Shown here piece by piece: positions 6,426 to 16,476 of a DNA stretch of 36,679 bases; within the stretch, counting starts at the first letter, position 1, and every line of letters begins with the position of its first letter. A model generated the notes under the pieces. It made no database searches. It saw nothing but the letters and a program-made list of their open reading frames with translations, and had not been told where the DNA came from. The stretch covers positions 1-36,679 of the forward strand of contig CANHWG010000026.1 of NCBI GenBank assembly GCA_947464335.1, in the 5' to 3' direction. The translations under genes were made by a program, and so were the position numbers. The stretch is from Flavobacteriaceae bacterium. GTDB lineage: Bacteria > Bacteroidota > Bacteroidia > Flavobacteriales > Flavobacteriaceae.

Positions 6426-9137
6426 TTATTCCAACGACAAGGTTATCTGTCCATCATCATCCGTCTCGGTCTGAATATCATCAATTTCTTCAGTTTCATC
6501 TGACACTTCTGGTTCTTCAGCTGGTTCTGGTTCCGTTTCTTCATAAGGCAATGATTCTAGTAAATTAACCTGTTTTAACTTATCAGAAGTCAATTGATTT
6601 CCTAATGCTTTGATGCCTTTTACCGCAATAAACTCTTCTAAATTAATAGTTTGATTGTCTTTTTGAACGCCTTTTACTTTGGCAAAAACAATCTCAGCCA
6701 TCGGTCGCCAATCGGTGGAAACAATTTCTAATTGTGATTTTTCATGTTCCGTAATAAAGATTTCCTCTTTATTTTCATTCTCGACTAAGAAACGCTTGAT
6801 AAAATAACGCTCTTTTTCGCCATCGTAATAAATGGCCGAAATCGGTTTGTTTGGATTCCATTTTTCCATTACGACAACATCTTCATCAAAATGCGTCGTC
6901 AGTTCTGGAATAATAGTTTTCAGTTTCCCCGATTGATTGATAAGTAACAATCGGTCATTTGGTCTGAATTCGCCTAGCAACTCACCTCTTCCATCTACAT
7001 TCAACCGCTGCACTGTATCGTCAAACCATACTTTTCTCGGACGTAAAGTCGAAATTCCTTTTTCCTTTAACTCGATTTTCTTGATTGGATATTTGGTTAC
7101 AGTATTACCGCGTGAAGCTCTTCCTTTGATAGCGATATCGGCAAAATCTAAATCCCATTTCAGTTTCTTGATGCTTCCTACTTGACGTAATAATACCGTA
7201 ATTACTTCGGCTTCGCCATTTGGATTGTGAGAAAAATATAAGACTTGTGATCCTGCTTTCTCCTGTGTTAAATCATAGAACTTGTCTCGAGTTACTCCCG
7301 AAACATTAAATCGTTTGATGAATGTTGAACCATTTTTGCCATCACGGTAAATCATGTTATAAATCGTACGCTTGTCATTCTTATCAAAAACCGCAATATG
7401 AATGATGTCTTTGCCCACAAACTTCTTGTCATCCACTTTAGCAATCATCATTTTTCCGTCACGAAGAAACACAATCACATCATCAATATCCGAGCAATCG
7501 GCAACGTATTCGTCTTTCTTTAATCCGGTTCCAAAGAAACCTTCTTCTTTGTTTACGTAGAGTTTCGTATTTCTTAAAACCACTTTGGTTGCTTCGATAT
7601 TATCAAAACTTCTAAGTTCGGTTTGACGTTCGCGTCCTTTGCCGTACTTGTCTTTCAGCTTTTGAAAAAAATCGATAGCAAAATCAATAATATTATTTAA
7701 ATGATGTTTCACTTCTTCCATTTCGGCCTCTAACTTCGAAATCGCATCATCCGCTTTATCCGAATCGAAACGCGTGATACGAATCATCGGAATTTGCGTT
7801 AACTTTTGTAAATCGTCATCATTGATTTCTCGTACGAATGATTTCAAAAACGGTTTGAAACGCTCATACATATATACATAAAGCGTCTCTCTGTCAGAAT
7901 ACAATTTGAAATCGATGTACATTTCTTCGCGAATGAAAATCTTTTCGAGTGTAGCAAAATGACACTTATTTTCAAGCTCGTCTAACTGGATTTCAAGTTC
8001 GCGTTTTAACAAATCAACCGTTCTGTTGGTTGATATTTTCAACATATCCGAAACCCCAATAAACAACGGTTTATGATTTTCGATTACGCAACCTAATGGC
8101 GCTACAGAAGTTTCGCATGCTGTGAAAGCATATAAGGCATCAATGGTTTTATCGGGAGAAACGCCCGGCGGAAGATGAATTAAAATCTCTACTTCAGCTG
8201 CGGTGTTGTCTTCTATTTTTTTAATTTTTATTTTTCCTTTTTCATTGGCTTTCAATATACTATCAATAAGAGTTGAAGTATTAGTTGAAAAAGGAATTTG
8301 GGTAATCACCAAGGTTTGTTTGTCTAACTGACCAATTTTAGCGCGCACTCGAACCCGTCCGCCACGAAGACCATCGTTGTAATTAGAAACATCTGCAATT
8401 CCCGCTGTAGGAAAATCAGGAAACAACGTGAATGGTTTATTTTTTAAAATCTTAATAGAACAATCAATCAGTTCGTTGAAATTGTGTGGCAACACTTTCG
8501 TAGATAAACCTACGGCAATTCCTTCGGCACCTTGTGCTAATAGTAATGGGAACTTTACCGGAAGATTAATCGGTTCGGCACGTCGACCGTCATAAGACAT
8601 TCCCCATTGAGTAATTTTGGGTGAATATAAAATATCGTGACCTAACTTAGAAATACGGGCTTCAATATATCGCGAAGCAGCCGCACTATCTCCCGTTAGG
8701 ATATTTCCCCAGTTTCCTTGCATGTCAATAATCAAGTCCTTCTGCCCTATTTGCACCATCGCATCACCAATACTTGCATCACCGTGTGGATGATATTGCA
8801 TGGTATGACCAACTATATTAGCTACTTTGTTGTAACGACCATCATCCAACTCTTTCATCGAGTGCATGATACGACGCTGCACCGGTTTGAAACCATCTTC
8901 AATAGCCGGAACGGCACGCTCTAGAATTACATACGAAGCATAATCTAGGAACCAATCTTTATACATACCCGTAACTTTTGTTATGGTATCTTCTGGGTTG
9001 TTCTCGTCTTGGTCGTAAAAGTGATCTCCCGAAGCTTTGAGGTCTTCGAAACCTTCTTCGGTAGAATCCTCAGACGGTTCGTTGTTCTCGTTCTCGTCTT
9101 CGTTTGGAATGATATCGTCTTCTTCTTCGTCTTTCAT
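6426..9137 (-). CDS. parC: DNA topoisomerase IV subunit A
   Basis: A 903-residue type IIA topoisomerase cleavage subunit, which with ParE decatenates and relaxes DNA. A strongly acidic, low-complexity N-terminal leader (about 1-50) precedes the breakage domain. That domain contains FKPVQRRI (about 83-90), YHPHGD (115-120), and DSAAASRYIEAR with the catalytic tyrosine Y157. A tower and coiled-coil region follows, then a C-terminal region of beta-propeller-like blades and another acidic tail ending QITLSLE. It is labelled ParC rather than GyrA from its pairing with the short ParE and its divergent propeller. It lies 75 bases after parE on the same strand, so it is probably an operon with parE. 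Confidence 0.92.
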   Translation of the reverse strand: MKDEEEDDIIPNEDENENNEPSEDSTEEGFEDLKASGDHFYDQDENNPEDTITKVTGMYKDWFLDYASYVILERAVPAIEDGFKPVQRRIMHSMKELDDGRYNKVANIVGHTMQYHPHGDASIGDAMVQIGQKDLIIDMQGNWGNILTGDSAAASRYIEARISKLGHDILYSPKITQWGMSYDGRRAEPINLPVKFPLLLAQGAEGIAVGLSTKVLPHNFNELIDCSIKILKNKPFTLFPDFPTAGIADVSNYNDGLRGGRVRVRAKIGQLDKQTLVITQIPFSTNTSTLIDSILKANEKGKIKIKKIEDNTAAEVEILIHLPPGVSPDKTIDALYAFTACETSVAPLGCVIENHKPLFIGVSDMLKISTNRTVDLLKRELEIQLDELENKCHFATLEKIFIREEMYIDFKLYSDRETLYVYMYERFKPFLKSFVREINDDDLQKLTQIPMIRITRFDSDKADDAISKLEAEMEEVKHHLNNIIDFAIDFFQKLKDKYGKGRERQTELRSFDNIEATKVVLRNTKLYVNKEEGFFGTGLKKDEYVADCSDIDDVIVFLRDGKMMIAKVDDKKFVGKDIIHIAVFDKNDKRTIYNMIYRDGKNGSTFIKRFNVSGVTRDKFYDLTQEKAGSQVLYFSHNPNGEAEVITVLLRQVGSIKKLKWDLDFADIAIKGRASRGNTVTKYPIKKIELKEKGISTLRPRKVWFDDTVQRLNVDGRGELLGEFRPNDRLLLINQSGKLKTIIPELTTHFDEDVVVMEKWNPNKPISAIYYDGEKERYFIKRFLVENENKEEIFITEHEKSQLEIVSTDWRPMAEIVFAKVKGVQKDNQTINLEEFIAVKGIKALGNQLTSDKLKQVNLLESLPYEETEPEPAEEPEVSDETEEIDDIQTETDDDGQITLSLE

Positions 9138-9142
9138 TTTTT

Positions 9143-9163
9143 ATGCTGAATTATTTTCAGTAT
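9143..9163 (-). promoter_or_regulatory. Hairpin immediately upstream of the parC start codon
   Basis: On the minus strand the order is ATACTGAA, a 5-base loop, TTCAGCAT, five A residues, then the parC ATG at 9137. The stem is 8 bp with one G/T (wobble) pair. The same arrangement, AATTCAGCAT then A4 then ATGAAAG, occurs before serA at 20805-20825. It could sequester the parC ribosome landing site or be a copy of a dispersed repeat. Confidence 0.45.
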
Positions 9164-9212
9164 ACTTTTTTTAATTTAAAATCACTGCTCACTATAAACT
9201 GAACAGTCAACA

Positions 9213-11069
9213 CTAATTTTTCTCCACCACATCCAATTCCACTTTCAAATTATTGATAATAAAAACCTGCCGATCCGGTGTGTTTTTACCCATATAGAAT
9301 TCTAATAAGGTTTCTATCGATGTGGCTTTATCTAACATTACCGGGTCAAGACGAATGCTTTCGCCAATGAAATGCTTGAACTCATCGGGTGAAATTTCTC
9401 CTAATCCCTTAAATCGTGTGATTTCGGGTTTTGGTTTTAGTTTTTCAATCGCATCCACTCGCTCTTGGTCAGAATAACAATAGATGGTTTCCTTTTTGTT
9501 TCGCACACGGAATAATGGTGTTTGCAAAATGTATAAATGTCCGTCTTTAATCAATTCAGGAAAAAACTGCAGGAAGAATGTAATCAACAGCAAACGAATG
9601 TGCATACCATCAACATCGGCATCAGTAGCGATTACGATATTGTTGTAACGCAAATCACCCATGTCTTCTTCGATATCCAGCGCCGCTTGAAGCAAATTGA
9701 ATTCTTCATTTTCATACACAATCTTTTTCGACATGCCATACGAGTTCAATGGCTTTCCACGCAAGCTAAATACGGCTTGTGTATTCACATCCCGACTTTT
9801 GGTAATGGAACCCGAAGCCGAATCACCCTCGGTAATAAAAAGAGTACTTTCTAGACTTCGTGGATTTTTAGCATCGGTTAAATGCACACGACAATCTCGT
9901 AGTTTTTTATTGTGCAAGCTTGATTTTTTGGCTCTGTCTTTGGCTAACTTACGAATTCCAGAAAGTTCTTTACGTTCTCGTTCGGCTTGTAGAATTTTGC
10001 GTAATAACAAATCGGCCACTTCTGGATTTTTATGCAAGAAGTTATCCAATTTGGTTTTGATAAAATCATTAACAAAAGTTCGGACTGACGGACCATTCGG
10101 ACCAATTTCAGTCGAGCCCAATTTAGTTTTGGTCTGCGATTCAAAAACGGGTTCTTCTACTTTCACCGCCACAGCAGATACAATCGATTTACGAATGTCT
10201 GAAGCTTCGAAAGGTTTGTTATAAAACTCTTTAATGGTTTTTACAATGGCTTCACGGAAAGCGCCTAAGTGCGTTCCACCTTGAGTGGTATTTTGACCAT
10301 TAACAAACGAATGGTATTCTTCTGAATATTGCGATTTACTATGCGTTAATGCAATTTCGATATCATCACCTTCGAGGTGAATAACAGGATATTGCATGTC
10401 TTCTTCCGTGATGGTTTCTTCGAGTAAATCTTTTAATCCATATTCTGAAATATATTTTTCACCATTGTAATAAATCGTTAATCCACGATTTAAGTAACAA
10501 TAGTTTTTGAGCATCTTGATGATGTACTCATTTCGGTATTTATAATTTTTGAAAATCGTTTCATCGGCAACAAAGGACACTTTAGTTCCTCTACGCTTGG
10601 TAGACTCGATTATTTCTTCTTCAATCGTTAAATTTCCTGCAGAAAACTCCGCTGCTTTTTGTTGGTTATCACGAACCGATTCTACTCGGAAATAATTTGA
10701 CAAGGCATTTACCGCTTTGGTTCCGACTCCGTTCAATCCAACCGATTTTTTGAAGGCTTTAGAATCGTATTTTCCGCCCGTATTCATTTTGGAAACAACA
10801 TCGACTACTTTTCCTAATGGAATTCCACGTCCATAATCACGAACAGTAACCATTTTATCTTTGATTGTGACTTCAATCACTTTTCCGGCACCCATTACAA
10901 ACTCGTCGATACAGTTGTCTATGGTTTCCTTAAGTAGGATATAAATACCATCATCGGGCGAAGAACCATCACCGAGTTTTCCGATATACATTCCGGGACG
11001 CATACGAATGTGTTCTTTCCAGTCTAGTGAACGAATATTATCTTCGGTATATTGATTTTGCTCTTGCAT
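9213..11069 (-). CDS. parE: DNA topoisomerase IV subunit B
   Basis: A 618-residue ATPase and TOPRIM subunit. The GHKL ATPase domain shows [11 protein letters not shown] (catalytic glutamate E48 and Mg-binding N52), [11 protein letters not shown] (about 76-86) and [14 protein letters not shown] (about 111-124). QTKTKLGS (312-319) is the transducer loop that senses the ATP gamma-phosphate. The TOPRIM domain has TEGDSASGS (413-421, E414) and [10 protein letters not shown] (481-490) for metal binding, then RFKGLGEI. The absence of the insert found in some GyrB proteins and the linked parC support ParE. No strong promoter was found directly upstream. Confidence 0.94.
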   Translation of the reverse strand: MQEQNQYTEDNIRSLDWKEHIRMRPGMYIGKLGDGSSPDDGIYILLKETIDNCIDEFVMGAGKVIEVTIKDKMVTVRDYGRGIPLGKVVDVVSKMNTGGKYDSKAFKKSVGLNGVGTKAVNALSNYFRVESVRDNQQKAAEFSAGNLTIEEEIIESTKRRGTKVSFVADETIFKNYKYRNEYIIKMLKNYCYLNRGLTIYYNGEKYISEYGLKDLLEETITEEDMQYPVIHLEGDDIEIALTHSKSQYSEEYHSFVNGQNTTQGGTHLGAFREAIVKTIKEFYNKPFEASDIRKSIVSAVAVKVEEPVFESQTKTKLGSTEIGPNGPSVRTFVNDFIKTKLDNFLHKNPEVADLLLRKILQAERERKELSGIRKLAKDRAKKSSLHNKKLRDCRVHLTDAKNPRSLESTLFITEGDSASGSITKSRDVNTQAVFSLRGKPLNSYGMSKKIVYENEEFNLLQAALDIEEDMGDLRYNNIVIATDADVDGMHIRLLLITFFLQFFPELIKDGHLYILQTPLFRVRNKKETIYCYSDQERVDAIEKLKPKPEITRFKGLGEISPDEFKHFIGESIRLDPVMLDKATSIETLLEFYMGKNTPDRQVFIINNLKVELDVVEKN

Positions 11070-11238
11070 TTTTGATTTTGCGATTTTAACGATACTCCGT
11101 TTAGTCGTTGTTAATGAAACTACCTCGGGTGTGCTAATTTATACGAAATCCAAGCATTTTTGAAGTTATAATTATCAAAGTTATTAAGAATGATATTAAC
11201 TATATCGTTAAAAGAAATTAAACTATGGTTATCAAAAA

Positions 11239-12765
11239 TTAATCCCCAATATTCTTATAATACTTTCTTAATTTAAGATTTAACTCTTTTGGATTGAAGG
11301 GTTTAATAATGTATTCATTAATACCCAGGAGCATTGCTTTATCGAGATAACCATATGAAGCGGAAGCTGTCAATGCAATTATAGGTACTGAAACATCTCT
11401 AAATCGAATATTAATAGTTGCTTCATATCCATCCATAACCGGCATAGCTAAATCCATTAAAATAATATCGTATTTTCCGGGTTCGTATTTTTCAGTGGCA
11501 ATTAAACCATTTAAAGCTACATCAACGGTTACATTCCATTGTGAAAGTATCTTTTCGGCTACTTTTACGTTTATTAAATTATCTTCAACCAAAAGCACTC
11601 TTAAACCCTCGAGGTTTTCTTCGATATAATCATGGTATAAAATATCACTTCTTAAGTCGGAACTATTTGAAATATAAGGTACATTTAATACAAAGCTAAA
11701 ATTGGAACCTTTACCAATTTCGCTTTGCAATTCAATATCAGAATCAAGTAATTGTAGGAGTTTTTTTGAGATAACCAAACCCAAACCTGTACCACCAAAT
11801 TTTCTAGTTGTAGTTTGTTCGGCTTGTTCAAATTTTTGAAAAATTTGTTCAAACTTATCTAATTCAATACCAATACCATTATCAATAACTTGGACTTTAA
11901 ATTTTGAGTTGTTTTTATTTACTTCAAGTTGGTCTATTTTAATTTTAATCACTCCGTCACGTGTAAATTTAATAGCATTAGAAATTAAATTGGTCAGTAT
12001 CTGCCCGATTCGTAATGGATCACTAATGACATTTGGAGTGAAATTTTTATCAAATTCAATTTCAAGTTTATTCGAATTCTCTTCTGCTTTAACTTGCAAT
12101 GATTTTGTAATTTGTTGAATCAATTCTTTTAAGTCAAATGGAACATTTTCGATTTCAACCTTGCCCGCTTCAATTTTGTTAAAATCGAGAATGTTGTTTA
12201 TGAGTAGGTATAAATTATGAGCAGAATAATTCAATACTTCAATGTTTTCTTGAAAACTGCTTAAAGAGTTTTCTTTTTCCATTATATAAATCAATCCAAT
12301 AATAGCATTTAAAGGAGTTCGGATTTCATGACTCATAATTGACAGAAAGTCAGACTTTGCTTCATTTGCTTTTTCGGCATTGGATTTGGCAACAAATAAC
12401 TGTTTCTGAAATTCTTTTTTAAAATCGATCTCTTTATTTAAAACATTTAATAATTCAATCAGATTGTCCTCTTCTCCAATCTTTACTTTTTTATCATTTA
12501 ATTGATTTATAGCATAGATTAACTTACTATGCACTTCTTCTTTTTTGGCTAATTCTACTATTAATCTTTGATTAATTTGAGAGTATTCAATATCATTCAA
12601 ACGAGAGGATTGTTCAAACAATTCAGCATCACGTTCATAACTTAAATAGGATAAATTAACGGCATCGATAAACTTACTAATAGCTTCATTTTCAGCAATA
12701 AGTTCAGGCGACAAATATTTATTTATTTGCCGTTGAAGTTGTCTGTGAATGTTTTGGTTATCCAT
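11239..12765 (-). CDS. Soluble hybrid histidine kinase with receiver domain, FIST-associated
   Basis: A 508-residue cytoplasmic hybrid kinase with no membrane segment and no PAS or GAF domain visible. Residues 1-130 are helical and coiled-coil-like (RQINKYLSPEL, then AVNLSYLSYERDAELFEQSS), a leader I associate with kinases that partner FIST proteins. The HisKA box is SHEIRTPLNA with phosphorylated H146. The ATPase domain has the N box around N263, DNGIG (295-299) and GGTGLGL (324-330). A REC domain follows with E394/D395, phospho-acceptor D438, T466 and K488. There is no HPt or output domain, so the phosphate must pass to a partner encoded elsewhere. It starts five bases after the FIST gene, so the two form an operon. 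Confidence 0.92.
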   Translation of the reverse strand: MDNQNIHRQLQRQINKYLSPELIAENEAISKFIDAVNLSYLSYERDAELFEQSSRLNDIEYSQINQRLIVELAKKEEVHSKLIYAINQLNDKKVKIGEEDNLIELLNVLNKEIDFKKEFQKQLFVAKSNAEKANEAKSDFLSIMSHEIRTPLNAIIGLIYIMEKENSLSSFQENIEVLNYSAHNLYLLINNILDFNKIEAGKVEIENVPFDLKELIQQITKSLQVKAEENSNKLEIEFDKNFTPNVISDPLRIGQILTNLISNAIKFTRDGVIKIKIDQLEVNKNNSKFKVQVIDNGIGIELDKFEQIFQKFEQAEQTTTRKFGGTGLGLVISKKLLQLLDSDIELQSEIGKGSNFSFVLNVPYISNSSDLRSDILYHDYIEENLEGLRVLLVEDNLINVKVAEKILSQWNVTVDVALNGLIATEKYEPGKYDIILMDLAMPVMDGYEATINIRFRDVSVPIIALTASASYGYLDKAMLLGINEYIIKPFNPKELNLKLRKYYKNIGD

Positions 12766-12770
12766 TTTAT

Positions 12771-13913
12771 TTATGATTCAAACATTGTTGTAATAGTCAT
12801 TGTTTGATTATGTAATTCACAGGCAACTTTGCTTTGTGTTGGAGAGATTTCACCATAAGAATAGAATCCAAAAACCAGCATTTCATTTCCGAAAACTTCT
12901 TTAACTACTTCAATTTCTTCTTCAATTCTATTCCCTAAAACAATTTTTCTACCGACACAACTCACCAGTAAAGCCAATTGTGGATTATTGCACTGCTTTT
13001 TGCGTATAAGATCTGCAGCATTGTAGGAAGCATCAATTAGTTTGTCTAAATTACCTTTCATCAAACGCACCTTTGAACCAACCGGAATATTACCGGCAAA
13101 GGTCATTGATTTAGTTTCTTCATCAATTGACAAAATAGTTCTTACTATAGGTTCCGAATCATTATTTTCTTTCATTGAAAGCGGGAAGTAAAGAGAAGAA
13201 CCCGGTAATTCTTCCGCATATTTCCCGAGGTATTCTTTGTATAGATCTAGTGCAAAACGGTCACCAATTTTATACAATACATTTTTATCGGAATGGGTTA
13301 CTTCTCGTTCTGGACCAAAATCACTCCAACCGCCTTCGGAGCCAAAACCAAAATGAAGCGCATCACCATAGAAACCAATCACAACAATTTTACCTGGAGT
13401 AGCGTCATTATTTAAGCCTACAATAGTTCTTTCAAAATTATATTCATCACCCGCCAGTCCTCCAAATATGGGTACCGTTTCTTTTGTTTGTGTAATCAAT
13501 TCATTGATAAGTTCTGTTCCGTTAATATAACTTCCTTCAGATAGAATAAGCATTGATTTCAAATCATCAGTTAGCAATTCTTTCTTAATTGTTTGTCCTA
13601 AAACCTGAATATCTGAATTTAAAAGAATATCGATTTCAGTAGCTTTAATTATTGTTTTTTCAAATGCTATGGCCGTTGCCACTAAACTATTTTCTACTAA
13701 ATTGGTATTAGAAATTTGCCCAGAGGTAGAACAAATAACAATATCAGCATTAGGGTATAGTATTTTTAACTTTTGATAAGGAGTTGATTTTTCTATAAAC
13801 GTTCGTTCTCCAAAAGCGAGTACAAGGTTTGCGTTAGGAGAATTAAAATGATCCGTTGAAAAAACAATAGTTTCATTGTTAGTTTCATTCAATTTTAATT
13901 GTTGAAGTTTCAT
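12771..13913 (-). CDS. FIST-domain sensor protein (NosP-like)
   Basis: A 380-residue protein with FIST_N followed by FIST_C. Family landmarks are CSTSGQI (61-67), PIFGGLAGD (148-156), GWSDFGPEREVTHS (195-208) and the C-terminal FGFYSYGEISP with LHNQTMT (about 348-374). FIST domains bind small ligands. The best studied, NosP, binds heme and nitric oxide and controls a co-encoded histidine kinase. Histidines at 22, 187, 207 and 368 are candidates for ligand contact, but heme binding cannot be read from sequence. It is the first gene of a two-gene operon with a kinase lacking its own sensor, so it most likely supplies sensing in trans. Confidence 0.88.
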   Translation of the reverse strand: MKLQQLKLNETNNETIVFSTDHFNSPNANLVLAFGERTFIEKSTPYQKLKILYPNADIVICSTSGQISNTNLVENSLVATAIAFEKTIIKATEIDILLNSDIQVLGQTIKKELLTDDLKSMLILSEGSYINGTELINELITQTKETVPIFGGLAGDEYNFERTIVGLNNDATPGKIVVIGFYGDALHFGFGSEGGWSDFGPEREVTHSDKNVLYKIGDRFALDLYKEYLGKYAEELPGSSLYFPLSMKENNDSEPIVRTILSIDEETKSMTFAGNIPVGSKVRLMKGNLDKLIDASYNAADLIRKKQCNNPQLALLVSCVGRKIVLGNRIEEEIEVVKEVFGNEMLVFGFYSYGEISPTQSKVACELHNQTMTITTMFES

Positions 13914-13967
13914 GTTATTTAGATTTAAGGGTTTATAAAGTAATGAAAATGATTTCTAAATAACAAA

Positions 13968-13997
13968 AAAAACTGCAAAATTTCTTTTGCAGTTTTT
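13968..13997 (-). terminator. Intrinsic terminator after ychF
   Basis: A perfect 13-bp inverted repeat, AAAAACTGCAAAA and TTTTGCAGTTTTT around a TTTC loop, 31 bases downstream of the ychF stop. It separates ychF from the FIST/kinase operon. Confidence 0.8.
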
Positions 13998-14028
13998 AAA
14001 ATTCTTATTTTTTGATTGTATTAATTGG

Positions 14029-15123
14029 CTATACGTTAAATCTAAAATGCATTACGTCGCCGTCTTTTACAATATATTCTTTACCTTCTACTCGCAACTT
14101 TCCGGCTTCTTTCGCTTTGGCTTCTGACCCTAAGGTTGAATAGTCCTCAAATGCGATAACTTCTGCTCGGATAAATCCTTTTTCAAAATCGGTATGAATC
14201 ACTCCAGCTGCTTTTGGTGCTGTATCTCCAATATTGATGGTCCATGCACGAACTTCTTTTACACCCGCCGTAAAGTAGGTTTGTTGTTTTAATAATTTAT
14301 ATGCAGCTCTAATCAAAACGGCTGAACCGGGTTCTGTTAATCCCATATCTTCCAGAAAAACCTGACGTTCTTCATAGCTTTCTAATTCGGTTATGTCTGC
14401 TTCTGCCCCAACCGATAAAATGATTACTTCTGCGTCTTCATCTTTTACTAATTCACGAACTTGGTCAACATATTTATTTCCATTAACAGCAGCGCTTTCA
14501 TCAACATTGCAAACATAAAGTACAGGTTTGGTCGTAATTAACTGAAAATCTTCCATTAATGCTTCTTCGTCTGCATTTTGAGGAAGTACTGTTCTAGCTG
14601 ATTTTGCTTGCAGTAAAGCTTCACGAATTCTATCCAAAAATGCTTTTTCCACTTGAGCTTCTTTATTACCTGTTTTGGCAGCTCTATTTACTTTTTCTAA
14701 ACGTTTTTCAACTGTTTCTAAATCCTTTAATTGCAACTCTATATCAATAGTTTCTTTGTCTCTTATAGGATTTACATTTCCATCAACGTGAACAATATTA
14801 TCATTATCAAAACAACGTAAAACATGAATGATTGCATTACATTCTCTAATATTGGCCAGAAATTGATTCCCTAAACCTTCACCTTTACTAGCGCCTTTTA
14901 CAAGACCAGCAATATCAACAATATCGACAGTTGCCATTTGAACACGTTCTGGTTTAACCAATTCTTCTAAACGGTTTATTCTTGGGTCAGGAACATTTAC
15001 AACTCCAATATTAGGTTCAATAGTACAAAACGGAAAATTAGCGCTTTGTGCTTTTGCATTTGACAAACAATTAAATAATGTTGATTTTCCAACGTTGGGT
15101 AATCCTACAATTCCTGCTTTCAT
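14029..15123 (-). CDS. ychF: Redox-regulated ATPase YchF (Obg-like P-loop protein)
   Basis: A 364-residue cytoplasmic P-loop NTPase of the Obg family that interacts with ribosomes. The P loop is GLPNVGKST (7-15), the G3 region is VDIVDIAGLVKGASKGEGLGNQFL, and the G4 position is NVDE instead of NKxD, which accounts for ATP preference in this subfamily. C33 in FPFCTIEPN is the probable counterpart of the redox-sensitive cysteine of E. coli YchF. The C terminus is a TGS domain ending DGDVMHFRFNV. The length equals the family norm. A good promoter lies upstream and a terminator downstream, so it is probably transcribed alone. Confidence 0.96.
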   Translation of the reverse strand: MKAGIVGLPNVGKSTLFNCLSNAKAQSANFPFCTIEPNIGVVNVPDPRINRLEELVKPERVQMATVDIVDIAGLVKGASKGEGLGNQFLANIRECNAIIHVLRCFDNDNIVHVDGNVNPIRDKETIDIELQLKDLETVEKRLEKVNRAAKTGNKEAQVEKAFLDRIREALLQAKSARTVLPQNADEEALMEDFQLITTKPVLYVCNVDESAAVNGNKYVDQVRELVKDEDAEVIILSVGAEADITELESYEERQVFLEDMGLTEPGSAVLIRAAYKLLKQQTYFTAGVKEVRAWTINIGDTAPKAAGVIHTDFEKGFIRAEVIAFEDYSTLGSEAKAKEAGKLRVEGKEYIVKDGDVMHFRFNV

Positions 15124-15150
15124 CTGAAGATTTTATTTTAAAAAGGTGTG

Positions 15151-15180
15151 CAAATATAGCGTAATAAAATCAAGTTACAA
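15151..15180 (-). promoter_or_regulatory. Promoter for ychF
   Basis: On the minus strand TTG (15180-15178), a 19-base spacer and TATATTTG (15158-15151) match the Bacteroidota -33/-7 promoter TTG-N19-TAnnTTTG. The ychF ATG is 27 bases further on. Confidence 0.55.
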
Positions 15181-15200
15181 AAGCGAGATTATTTAGTAAA

Positions 15201-16367
15201 TCAGGGTCTAAATTCTAGGCTAGAAATAATGGCTTCTTCTTCTTCGGTCGGTGTTAATCCGGAAACATCCCAATAGTTAGTAAGAATAGAATTTTTGATA
15301 TTATACAGTGTTTTTTCTTTAAAGACTTCGCTGTCTTTATAGGTAAATTTATGGGTGCTAAAATTGGTCGTAATGAAATAATTTTTTACTTCGATATCGG
15401 TTTTACTATTTTTTTTATCAATACGTTCAAAACCAATTTCTTCTTTCGAACTAACTAAATAATAATTAAAATTGTCTTGTCTGTATATTGTTTTGAATAA
15501 CGATTTATAAATATTTTTAGAACCCACGGTAGTTTTTTCTTTTAATTTGGCAACAGTCATTGGAGAAACATAGGAACTCGCTTCAATAATTAATTTCTTT
15601 TTTCTGTCGTAAAGTATGGTAAAATCATCTAGCATTTCTTTTACATTATCTATTGGAGATACTGTCATCAAATAATAATCATCATTTTTAGAGTAGGATT
15701 TAATTAAAAAATCATATTCTTTTTTTGCTTTCGGTTCTAATATTGGATTCAAATATTTAAAATTGTAATAGTTCTGCATAATGTTATTAAGATTATACCC
15801 CAATATATCGTTAGAAATATCTTCATATACTAAACCATAAGATCTATTTTGTTCTACTAATACATCTGATTTAAAATTTTTAGTTGTACCAAATAACTGA
15901 AAATTTAATAATCCATCATTGTAATAGGAATTTGTACCATTGAGTTTAAAAAACTCTCTTGAATACACCTTTAATCGTGCTGGGATAGTTAGTTTTTTTA
16001 TCGAATTATCTACAATAGCTTTTAAAATTTTTTGCGGATGCTGTTTAGTAATAATAATTTCATCAAGGCCTGTTATGTTGTTTTTTAAGTATACAACATT
16101 TATCTTGTCCTTTAAAATATTGGATCTAAGTTTGATTGTAGTATAAGAAGAATGTGTTATTTGAATATTAGAGATACCATTTAAAATAAAACTGGCAGTA
16201 CCTTCAGCATTACTTAACAGAGTTTGCTTTGTTTTTGAAATAAAAATCGTTGCATCTTCAATTGGTTTTTCAGTATCAATATCTTTTAATACAATAGTTT
16301 TTTCTTCGTTCTGTGAAGAAACTACGATTGAATATAGGAGTAAAAAAAGAAATAGTACCTTTTTCAT
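15201..16367 (-). CDS. Exported protein with carboxypeptidase-regulatory-like domain
   Basis: A 388-residue protein with an N-terminal signal peptide (MKKVLFLFLLLYSIVVSSQ, cleavage near residue 19). A domain of about 75 residues follows and resembles the carboxypeptidase D regulatory-like beta-sandwich: VLKDIDTEKPIEDATIFI, TLLSNAEGTASF, then LDEIIITKQ. That module is often found at the N terminus of Bacteroidota TonB receptors and surface proteins. The rest (about 110-388) is beta-rich and unrecognised. It includes a conserved-looking ILKAIVDNSIKKL helix and an outer-membrane-like strand pattern, but no plug or barrel domain and no T9SS tail. Location is probably periplasmic or outer membrane. 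Confidence 0.7.
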   Translation of the reverse strand: MKKVLFLFLLLYSIVVSSQNEEKTIVLKDIDTEKPIEDATIFISKTKQTLLSNAEGTASFILNGISNIQITHSSYTTIKLRSNILKDKINVVYLKNNITGLDEIIITKQHPQKILKAIVDNSIKKLTIPARLKVYSREFFKLNGTNSYYNDGLLNFQLFGTTKNFKSDVLVEQNRSYGLVYEDISNDILGYNLNNIMQNYYNFKYLNPILEPKAKKEYDFLIKSYSKNDDYYLMTVSPIDNVKEMLDDFTILYDRKKKLIIEASSYVSPMTVAKLKEKTTVGSKNIYKSLFKTIYRQDNFNYYLVSSKEEIGFERIDKKNSKTDIEVKNYFITTNFSTHKFTYKDSEVFKEKTLYNIKNSILTNYWDVSGLTPTEEEEAIISSLEFRP

Positions 16368-16385
16368 AAATTATTTGAATCAAAA

Positions 16386-16393
16386 CAAATTTA
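16386..16393 (-). promoter_or_regulatory. Candidate -7 box upstream of the exported protein
   Basis: On the minus strand TAAATTTG matches TAnnTTTG and lies 18 bases before the ATG at 16367. No TTG element was found at the correct spacing, so this is weak. Confidence 0.3.
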
Positions 16394-16476
16394 AAAAAAA
16401 AGAGTATAAATCGTAACTATTTTAGAATTAGGAAAATAATAAATAAAAAAAAACTGAAAAAGAATTCAAGTTATTT

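Noticed and set aside
9697..10224. 175-codon open frame on the plus strand inside parE
   Set aside because: It is antisense to strongly conserved parE sequence, its translation has no family features and a serine/arginine-rich composition expected of a shadow frame.
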